Source of the DNA: Funneliformis mosseae
Lineage: Eukaryota > Glomeromycota > Glomeromycetes > Glomerales > Glomeraceae
Assembly: GCA_910592005.1 (NCBI GenBank)
Contig: CAJVPP010002206.1
Span: 1-15,856 of the forward strand
Length of the DNA stretch: 15,856 nucleotides
Reading direction: 5' to 3'
Below the pieces are notes generated by a model that was not told where the DNA came from, ran no database searches, and worked only from the letters and a program-made list of their open reading frames with translations. The translations under genes and the position numbers were made by a program. Below, in pieces: positions 8,325 to 15,856 of this stretch; within the stretch, counting starts at the first letter, position 1; every line of letters starts with the position of its first letter.

Positions 8325-9205
8325 ATGCTGCGTAAATGGGATTTTGATATAAATAAAATCTATAATCCATTCGTTTTTCGAATACTACAACAATTCTTTG
8401 AAATTTATAACATCTTTCAAGCAAAAGAAATCATGCCTTCAAACGTGAAAACAAGCTTTCAAATTGCCAAAGGTCCGTGGAACAATTTTGTAAGTGAATG
8501 CATAAATATGTCGTAATAAAACTTGTACAATGTTTCAAAGACATAAAATCTTACGATAAAACCTAAGATAATTTGTTTGTCCATTGACTTCTACTGTTGC
8601 ACTTGGTGTCATCATTATTATTATTATTTACTATTATGTAACCTTTGATGATTTTTGTTTTTTTTTTTTTAGGAAGACGAACTTCTTCGTTGCTTGGTAA
8701 ATCAATTTAGAACTCTTCATATAAATCATCAGATATCTTGGGTGATTATCGCAAAAGAAATGCAAACTCGTACATCTAAACAATGTCGAGAAAGGTAATT
8801 TCAAATCTTGATATATGCAAAATAATGATGGGCATATTTCATTAACCAACCTGGATTGTATTCTTTAGATGGTTGAATCACCTAGATGATTCAAGTAAGT
8901 TTGCGCATATTTTATGTTAAATAATAAATAATTTTATAATTTTATTTATTTATTTTTTTTATTATTAAAAAAAAAAAATAAATAAAATTATAATAGTCGA
9001 CAAATCTCCGCTAACCGAAAACGAGGAGAAATGTATTCGACAAACGAGGCAACATCAACCTAACCTGACTTATGTTCAAATCGCAAAAATGCTTCCTGGA
9101 CGTACCCCATTAATTGTTAAAAATTTTATTTACCGAGAAAGATTTAAAACGAAAAGTTCTACCTTACGAATTCAACGAAAGATGTCCATCAATTTTATTA
9201 GATAA
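8325..9205 (+). CDS. Myb-type (R2R3-like) DNA-binding protein, four exons
   Basis: Exons 8325-8489, 8673-8794, 8869-8894 and 8997-9205 give 173 residues; all three GT-AG junctions keep frame. First Myb repeat: residues 49-104, with KGPW at 49-52, then EDELLRCLV, SWVIIAKEM, RTSKQCRERWLNHL; the spaced tryptophans are W52, W78 and W97. Second repeat: about 107-151, KSPLTENEE, YVQIAKMLPGRT, VKNFIYR; here the usual tryptophans are replaced by L110, Y130 and F148/Y150, as happens in many R3 repeats. The order and the RTSKQCRERW and LPGRT...VKN motifs are diagnostic. The recognition helices would bind DNA in the nucleus, as in c-Myb/Bas1-type regulators. Residues 1-36 are unlike Myb flanks, so ATG 8433 (MPSNV...) may be the true start, giving 137 residues; further 5' exons cannot be excluded. 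The protein is very short for a Myb regulator, ending about 22 residues after the second repeat, with no activation domain visible. Confidence 0.82.
8490..8672 (+). other. Intron 1 of the Myb gene (183 nt)
   Basis: Donor GTAAGT and acceptor T12-AG flank the interval. Splicing is phase 0 and fuses KGPWNNF to EDELLRCLV, which restores the standard Myb helix-1 spacing; this is strong independent support for the junction. The intron contains a short (ATT)n microsatellite at about 8613-8628. Confidence 0.85.
8795..8868 (+). other. Intron 2 of the Myb gene (74 nt)
   Basis: Donor AG/GTAATT, acceptor TTCTTTAG/A and a branch-like ATTAACC at 8841-8847. Splicing splits an Arg codon and joins QCRER to WLNHL, recreating the conserved third-helix motif of the Myb repeat. 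This is a short intron of typical fungal size. Confidence 0.85.
8895..8996 (+). other. Intron 3 of the Myb gene (102 nt) with an internal hairpin
   Basis: Donor GTAAGT and acceptor AATAG. Splicing joins the linker LDDS to IDKSPLT, the start of the second Myb repeat. The exon before it is only 26 nt long. Most of the intron is an inverted repeat: 8934-8960 pairs with 8967-8993 (27 bp, one A-A mismatch, 6-base loop). The base of the stem lies one base before the AG of the 3' splice site. Confidence 0.8.
8934..8993. repeat. 27-bp inverted repeat (hairpin) in Myb intron 3
   Basis: The arms 8934-8960 and 8967-8993 are complementary at 26 of 27 positions with the loop ATTATT. All pairs are A-T. 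In the pre-mRNA this would fold into one stem between a branch-like TGTTAAAT at about 8914-8921 and the acceptor AG at 8995-8996, shortening the effective distance between them. Confidence 0.8.
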
Positions 9206-9655
9206 AACTGATTTCGTTCTTTCAATTCGCAACATTCTTCAGCCTTCATCTTGTCAAGCTGCAGACAATTTATACATACATACTTTTTATCATATGTTTA
9301 TATTCTCATGTATATATTTCGTCTATTTTTATTGTTCTATAAAGAGCGGTTACAAACTTGTGTATTTCATAGTTTTTTATATTTTATATTATATTAAATA
9401 TTTTTTTCATTAACTAAATATATGTAAATAGTCAATATATTAATCAAATGAATTTTTAAGATGAATAAATTTTGGGGGGGGGGGGATTTTTTTTGGACGG
9501 TGTTACGGAATATCAGTAAATTTTAACACGAAATGAAATAAAACAATGGTGCATTATAATATTATGTCAGTTAATAAATAGTTTTTTTAGATCAATTTAA
9601 ATAACCAATGACACTTTTTTTATGAATAGTATATATTTATTACAAAGAAATTAAT
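9206..9655 (+). other. 3' region of the Myb gene with a G12 run
   Basis: For about 60 bases after the stop codon the sequence still looks coding, but in the +1 frame (see findings). It then becomes AT-rich 3' UTR-like DNA. AATAAA at 9464-9469 and AAATAAAA near 9536 are possible 3'-processing signals. A run of 12 G at 9474-9485 directly after the first is exceptional in this AT-rich window. Confidence 0.4.
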
Positions 9656-9775
9656 TTCCGAGAACTCCAATGGAACAGTTATCATGCTGTCATGGAAGGA
9701 TCTACAAAATATTCGCGTCTTACCAGATTTATGAATGACGTGAAATTTGTATTTGTTGTACTACCAATGAATTAA
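9656..9775. other. Short coding-like patch of unknown identity
   Basis: A patch of about 115 bases clearly richer in G/C than its surroundings, lying between the Myb gene and a T19-20 tract. It is open in two plus-strand frames (one ends RFMNDVKFVFVVLPMN then TAA at 9773-9775, another contains NGTVIMLSWKDLQNIRVLPDL) and in one minus-strand frame (FINLVRREYFVDPSMTA). I cannot tell which, if any, is real. It may be a fragment or single exon of a gene otherwise lost. Confidence 0.3.
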
Positions 9776-10879
9776 GTTTTTTTTTTTTTTTTTTTTTATT
9801 TCAAATATCTTTAATAAAATTTCATCAAGAACTAATATATTCATAATAATATTTATTAACAAAAATATTGTTTTACTACCAAGAAAATTTATAATTACTA
9901 ACCTTTGATATCAAATTCTTTTAATTTATAATAATATAATTGATTTTTATAATATTAAGCAATATTTATTTATATATAAAATAATATTCTAAATAAAAAA
10001 ATGGAAATTTTTATACATTTACATTTAATGTCAAATAAGTAATCAAATTTTTTTATAATAAAAAAATTTTTTTAAAAATGATAAATATTATAATTACAAT
10101 TTTTATTAATTAATACTTAGTATCTTTCTTTTGTATTATAAAATATATTTTAATTATTTAGAATAATATTGATACAGATAACTATAAAATATACTTGAAA
10201 AATAGGTACTGTTATTAAGTTCAGAATGATCTAATAGTATTTAATTTTATCTAGACTTTTGTGTAATTGCAAAGGCTAATTAGCAATGACTTAATTATTG
10301 AGCAAATAACAAATGAATATTTTTCATTATTATTGCTCATATATATATAGTCCTTCACTTTATTTTAGACTAATTAATTCAGATTTTTTATTATTCTCAA
10401 ATATTTAAATATTATTAATCTTAAAATTTGATTTAAAAAAATACATAACATTAAAATTCATAAAAATAATAAAAAATTATTTTATCAATCTTAATATTAT
10501 AATTAATTTATAGCATATTCTAAAGTATTTTAAAATTAAATACATTTATTCTTTACATTCTAATATTAATTTCTCAAATTATAAAGATCTTATTTAATTA
10601 TTTAATTTAAACTTCTAATATAAAAACAAATTTCTGATATAAAAAATGAATTTTTAATATAAAAAATGAAAAAATTTAATGATTGCCTAATGGATCATTT
10701 AATGATATCATTTGTATGATTTAATGTGAATTTTTTATAAAATATAAATAAATTCAAATATGAAACTTATTTTAAGCTTATTTTTAAAGTACTAGTTCAC
10801 TCAACATGCTACTACAAAAAACTACAAAAAAAAACTATTAAAATAAAGTTTATAAAACTGTTGTTAAACATCATAGCAA
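9776..10879. other. AT-rich gene-free DNA, right flank part 1
   Basis: A long T tract (about 9778-9797) marks the abrupt return to extreme AT richness. No gene is visible. The sequence just before the transposase relic, near 10792-10830 (TTCACTCAACATGCTACTAC), is slightly less AT-rich and could hold the left end of the transposon, but no matching right end was found. Confidence 0.45.
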
Positions 10880-12140
10880 TTCATATTCATTGGAGTAAAG
10901 AACAAGTTGTTGCTTATGCTAAAGAAATGAAGTAGTAAGGTAGTTTAGTCTTAATATTAGTATGTTAGGTATAGAATAAGAACAAGTAAAAACTGAGTAA
11001 CTGAACTGAATAAAAACAGTAAACAAGTTAATTTAAGTTAAACTATTTTTTATTATAAAGTAGAAAAAATTATATAATTAAATAATTAGTCAAAGAAATA
11101 AAAGTTAAGTATTACTTATATAATCATATAAATTAAATGAAGAAAATAATAAGTAAATTTAAAATAATAAATCTTTATAGGAATGCAACACAAAATTTTA
11201 AGACTTCAAGTTATTAGATCTTTATATTTATGAATAGGTTTAACCTTTTCAGATGATAACGTACTAAAATTTCACAAAACTTTATCACAAACTAATAATT
11301 ATTAAAAAAATTTTGTTCAATTTATTATCCATCTTAAAATAGAAAAAGCTTTTGAATTATTCAATATTCTTAATATTAATAAAATACCTATCTGCTTCGA
11401 TATAATAGAAAATTTTATTATTAATTATACAGGTAAAAAAATAATCTATATAAATGAAATTGTAAATAAAAAAAAAATAAATTTACAGTTATTTTAACAT
11501 GTATCATAGGTAAAAATTATTTTATTATTTCTTTATAATAAATTAAATACATTTATATTTTTTATGTAATAACTTTTATATTTATTAGAAATTTTTGTTT
11601 TTTTTTATCTTATATAAAATAAATTATCTATTAATATATATTTTTAAAGAGAAAAGATTACCAGTAATAATGTGACCTAATTTTATCTGGTGAAATAATT
11701 TAATTTCAATAAAATGAATAGATAGATTCTGATTTGATGCTAAAGTATATTAATTATATTAATGAATTAAAAATTGATAATGAATCTAAGACTTTTATAA
11801 TAATAATATATGATTCTTTTAAAGAAAAATCAGTTAAAAAAATTTCATGATAATGATATTGATTTAGTAATAATCCTAGAAGGTTTAATAAATGTATATT
11901 AATTCTTAGATATTATAATTAATAAATTATTCAAAGATAATCTTCATAAGGAGTGATATTTTTAAATAGCTAATAGGAATACTAGGAAAACTATTGCTAA
12001 AATCTTAAAAATCTGTAATATATTAGACTGAGTGATATTTATGAATAAATAAAACATTTATAAGATAATATTTCATATAAAGTAATTATTCGGTCCTTTA
12101 AAATATGCAAAATATCAAATTCTTTAAATGAATTAAAGAA
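10880..12140 (+). pseudogene. Decayed pogo/Tigger-type DDE transposase
   Basis: Many stops and frame changes interrupt a recognisable pogo-family (DDE_1-like) transposase. In order: helix-turn-helix start YSLE (10884-10895) and QVVAYAKEMK (10903-10932); RIRTSKN-stop-VTELNKNSK (10973-11026); MNRFNLFR (11230-11253) and RTKISQ (11260-11277); NINKIPICFD (11372-11401), where the family has the first catalytic Asp in a MDETP-like motif; KNKFTVILTCIIG (about 11473-11511), matching family KNRFTV; YDSF (11809-11820), the retained second catalytic Asp; DLVIILEGL (11861-11887), the PGGLT site; retained Asp at 11909-11911; INKLFKDNLHKE (11918-11953); and RSFKICKISNSLNEL (12091-12135), the SFKxCGIS motif. 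The relic spans nearly the length of a complete enzyme, so it seems to be a full copy that decayed in place. It cannot encode an active protein. Family assignment rests on motif order and spacing. Confidence 0.8.
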
Positions 12141-13020
12141 TAAATTTAAGATAGAATCTAATAATAAAGATTTTGAAATAAATTTTGAAAAAAAAAAATA
12201 GATATATATGATTTACAAGCTAGATAATTTTAAAATATACATTTTTCTTTTTAAATAATTTATACTAATTACTTTTTATTATATTTTACAGTAATAAAGT
12301 AATTACTTTAAAAAATAATTCTCTTTTTAAAATTAAATTAAATTTTTCTATATTTGACAAATATGAATTTAATTTTAATAAGATTAATTTAGATAATAAT
12401 TAGTAATCTAAAATTATCTTTTATTATATATTTAATCAATAAAGAACTTTTTTTGTTAAATTTTTGTAAATACAAATGATTATATCAGAGAAATGCTTAT
12501 TTTAATATTATATATATTGTGAAGATGCTTATTTTTTAAGAATGCCAAATTTCAATATAGTATAATAAATCAATAATATATTAGTTATCAATTATATTTC
12601 ACATATTTTTTTATTTTTTAAATATAATTATATTTATTTTAAAATTTTTAAGTTAGTTCAAATAAATTTTAAATCAAATTATTATAAAGTTTAAATAAAA
12701 ATAAAATAAATAATTAAAAATATTTTGTATATGGAAATAATTTAATAAGAAGTATTATTTTTTATATAAAAAAAATATTTTAAATTAATTATTAAACTAT
12801 ACAAAGTATAAATAATAATATATTTATTAGCTTATTTAAAAAAGAAAAAAATTGATTATAATATTTAAAATAAAAAAAATTCTAAAATTCTATTTATAAT
12901 TTTACTTTAAAAATATTATTTTAGAAAATAAAATATTTATAAAATAAAATAAAAATAAACATTTTTTAATTTATTAATAAATAAAGTAAAATTTAAAAAT
13001 TTAAAATAAAATTTAAAAAA
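12141..13020. other. AT-rich gene-free DNA after the transposase relic
   Basis: No gene is visible. Two copies of ATGCTTATTTT (about 12493-12503 and 12526-12536) lie in the 400 bp after the transposase relic and could mark its 3' end region, but no inverted partner was found on the left. The rest is A/T low-complexity sequence. Confidence 0.45.
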
Positions 13021-13146
13021 ATATGATATAAAACTTTAAAAAATATAATAATATAAAGTTTTAAAAAGTATAATAATATAAAATTTAAAAAAAATTATAA
13101 TATAAAGTTTGAAAAAATATAATAGGATATAAAATTTAAAAAAAAA
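13021..13146. repeat. Tandem repeat of about 25 bp, about 5 units
   Basis: Imperfect tandem units with the core TATAATATAAAGTTTTAAAAA follow one another from 13021 to about 13146. Unit length varies from about 22 to 29 bases because of A-run length changes and small indels. The units alternate between AAAGTTT-type and AAAATTT-type variants, a C/T or G/A difference. No coding potential. Confidence 0.5.
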
Positions 13147-13189
13147 TCTAACAAAAATAATTCTATAAATATATATATTAAATAATGAT

Positions 13190-13215
13190 ATAAAATTATA
13201 TATATATAATTTTAT
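13190..13215. repeat. Perfect 26-bp AT palindrome
   Basis: The 26 bases are exactly self-complementary (arms ATAAAATTATATA and TATATAATTTTAT). In such AT-rich DNA long palindromes arise easily, so no function is claimed. It lies at the left edge of the repeated block described next. Confidence 0.6.
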
Positions 13216-13224
13216 TTTTTTTAT

Positions 13225-13550
13225 CTTTTGTAAAAAATAAATCTTTATAAAATATAATAAAATTATAATATAAAATTATATAATTATATATATAGAACTT
13301 TTGCAATAAAGAGGAAGAAAACTATTAGAAAAAATTAATCTATTTTTATATATTAAATAGGATTTTTAGGTTCAGATTTAGCATTAACTTATTTATTAAT
13401 AAAATATTAAATAAAGGAAAATTTTTTATATTTTTCAGTTATTTTTTTCTTTTCTATTATAAAGATCTAATATTATTTTTTTAAGATTCTGCAAAAAATA
13501 AATTTTTATAAAATATTGATATATAAAATTATAATAAAATATATATAATA
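13225..13550. repeat. Dispersed direct repeat pair, about 60 bp each
   Basis: Positions about 13226-13286 and 13486-13550 share an alignable block (TTTTGTAAAAAATAAATC... and TTCTGCAAAAAATAAATT..., both continuing TTTATAAAATAT...). Several differences are C/T transitions. The spacing of about 255 bp and direct orientation could reflect a small duplication or the ends of a decayed element; no boundaries or target duplications were identified. Confidence 0.35.
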
Positions 13551-15635
13551 TATAAATAATATATAATTTTAATATACAATAAATTTCTTATATAATCATT
13601 TTCTATATAAAAATTCCTTTTTTGTAAGTACATTTTATTAAATTAAAATTAATAACAAACTTATTAAGATCTTTTTTTTATAGTTACATCATATAATTTT
13701 TTATAAAATTTTTTGATTTTAAAAACTATGATTATATAAGAGGTTAACTATGTATATTATTTATAAATTATTTTAGTTAAATTTAATTTATCAATTTTAA
13801 AATATATTGTTTTAAGATTTACATCTTTTTCTAATTATATTATAGTTATATAATTAAATATTAAAATAAGAAAATAGAAACTATTGGCTAAATTATTAAT
13901 TGTAATATAAATATAGTATAAATCAAAATGTATTATAAAAAATAATAAGTAAGATAAAATTTTAAAGTAGTTAAATAACTGATAGTAATAAATAATCTAT
14001 CTCTTTTTTTACAAATATAATTATAAATTAATTTCAAAAGTAAATATTAAACAGAAAAAGAAGTAATATTAAAAAGCTTATTATAATTAAAATAGTATAT
14101 TTTATTATTTAATACAATAATTAACATTATAATAAAATAAAGCTTAGTATAATAAAATAAAAAAAATTAAACTTTAAAATACAATAAAATGCATATAATA
14201 TAGATAAAAAAAATAATAAACAAAAAATTAATTAGTTAAAATATAAATGCAAAATATAATATAAAAAAATAAAATAATTAAATAAACATGTAATGTGATA
14301 AATATATATTGTATTATCTATACTTGTCTATTAATATTTTTTAATATACTTCAAACAAATAAATTTATAAAATATTTTTCATAAAATACTAGCTAAACTT
14401 ACTTTATTATCCTATTTAAAAATTATTTAGTGAATAATAATATAATAAAAAAAATATATTTTTAAGCTTATCATATACAGTATTTTATATAATAAGATTT
14501 TTAGATAAATTACTTATAATATTTATAAAAAATATAATTTATTTTATAAATATATAATTTTCATTAATTAATTTCTAATTTTTTATTTAGAATTTATATT
14601 TAAATAATTTTAAATTTTAACTTACAAAAGATTATTAATAAATAAACTTTTATAAATTAAGTATTTTATTATCAATTTATAAAATTTATGAAAATTAATC
14701 TTTTTTGTTAGTATCTATTATAATATTATTATAATTTAATTTATATTTTTAAAAAGTTTTTTAAATATTATAGGTAATTTTATAAAAATTTAAATTTGAT
14801 ATTTAATTCTTTTTTTACATAATTAGTAAAGATTTTTAAAAAATTAATATTTTAAAAATTAAATTTGTATTTATATCATAAAATCACATTTTAGTATCAA
14901 TTATTAAAGCTTTATTTATATAAATTAACATTAATTTTTCAATATAATTAATAACCTAAAATATAATTAATTTAATGCAAATTAAATATTATTAAATTAA
15001 ATATTATTTTATAAAATTAAATTTTTATAAATATACTAATTATAAATTAATTTAAAGATGATTTATTAAATATATTTTATTAATTATTACTATATAAAAT
15101 TAATATTATTATGATAAATACAGAATATTTATTAATATATATATTAAAAATTTAAAATTATATTATATTTAATATTTATTAAAACAATTTATTCATTTTA
15201 TTTTTTTGCTACCTTTACTAATATTTAACATTAAAGCTTTTATTATTTAGAATTTTTTAAAAATATTTTTTATTTTTTTCAAAAATGCTTATTTATTTTA
15301 TTTTACTTATATTTATATAATATAATATTATAAAAATTCTGATGATTTTCTTATTAAAAGAATTCTTCTATTTTTTGATAAGATATAATTATTTAATAAA
15401 TCTTTAATTTTTATAGAATCATTATTAAAACTAAAATAAAATTTTATTAATAAAATTATTAAAATTTAAAATTATAATATATTTTTATTAAAAATTAAAA
15501 TATTTTATGAATGTTATATAGTATTATATTTATATTGGTTAATTATGAAGTAAAGTTATAATATAAATATAATATCATATAATATTTATATTATTATATG
15601 ACTAATGCAAATTATGCTTTATTAGAGTTTATATC
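13551..15635. other. AT-rich gene-free DNA, right flank part 2
   Basis: Over 2 kb of A/T low-complexity sequence with stops in all frames. I see no gene, RNA gene or recognisable transposon end. Short palindromic A/T words are common, as expected from composition. Confidence 0.55.
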
Positions 15636-15767
15636 CATTCATCTGGATATCTAATTAACTTGTATCTGTTTCAATCCAGATATCCAAATAATTTATTCAG
15701 ATAATATCCAGATATCCAAAATATTAACTAGATATCCTAAATTATCCGGATATTCAGGATATCTTTT
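15636..15767. repeat. GATATCC-rich repeat cluster with palindromic units
   Basis: A compact block of degenerate copies of TCCAGATATCCA, with exact copies at 15675-15686 and 15707-15718. Variants are CTAGATATCCTA (15728-15739), the opposite orientation TCTGGATATCTA (15642-15653), and the perfect palindrome TATCCGGATA (15743-15752). Copies are spaced by 20-35 bases and occur in both orientations. The block is less AT-rich than its surroundings and stops sharply near 15767, where T runs begin. It may be the end of a dispersed repeat or of a small transposon that continues beyond the window. Confidence 0.55.
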
Positions 15768-15856
15768 GAATAAAAATTTTATTTAAGTTTTTTTTTTTTT
15801 ATTTATAATTTAATTTTATTTTTTTTTTTTTTAAATTTATTAAAAAAATTCTCTAT

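Noticed and set aside
8611..8630. (ATT)n stretch in Myb intron 1
   Set aside because: An ordinary short microsatellite; common in such AT-rich DNA.
8634..8849. Minus-strand frame opposite Myb exon 2
   Set aside because: A shadow of the exon and of the T tract before its acceptor; the plus-strand Myb motifs are unambiguous.
10792..12536. Search for terminal inverted repeats of the pogo element
   Set aside because: No convincing inverted pair or TA duplication could be found by eye; the ends are probably too decayed.

Overview
This looks like one gene island in a very AT-rich eukaryotic, most likely fungal, genome. The three gene models have short GT-AG introns with pyrimidine-rich 3' ends, long A/T homopolymers, TATA-like boxes and AATAAA-type signals. 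Extreme AT richness, an R2R3-like Myb gene, decayed pogo transposons and small AT-rich elements fit an early-diverging fungus; an arbuscular mycorrhizal fungus (Rhizophagus-like) is my best guess. That is inference from gene style, not a database match.

Layout. Positions 1-3950 are almost pure A/T and hold no intact gene. Within them I find two related small non-autonomous transposons with hAT-like ends (738-990 and 2566-3017), a 19-bp tandem array (621-700) and a 48-bp minisatellite inside the second transposon. Positions 3960-9780 form a less AT-rich island with three plus-strand genes: (1) 4571-5389, an intronless 272-residue protein with an N-terminal hydrophobic segment and a C-terminal coiled coil; (2) 6274-7134, a three-exon, 211-residue protein with one membrane segment, a basic patch and proline-directed phosphorylation-type sites; (3) 8325-9205, a four-exon Myb-type DNA-binding protein of about 173 residues, the only gene assigned to a family. 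Positions 9790-15856 are AT-rich again. They contain the relic of a pogo/Tigger-type DDE transposase (about 10880-12140), low-complexity tandem repeats (13021-13146), a dispersed direct repeat and a GATATCC-rich cluster near the right edge (15640-15765).

Nothing shows that the three genes form an operon or a joint pathway; each has its own upstream region. One possible link is a GCGGGAAAA motif (E2F/DP-like) in the non-coding DNA upstream of each gene, always in the same orientation, with the fullest copy next to a TATA-like box upstream of gene 2. I see no clearly new multi-gene system. The observations most worth checking are the C-to-T style decay of the transposase, the transposon pair with differentiated ends and 8-bp target duplications, the 27-bp hairpin that ends at the 3' splice site of Myb intron 3, and the shared E2F-like motif. 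No tRNA, rRNA or CRISPR array was recognised.
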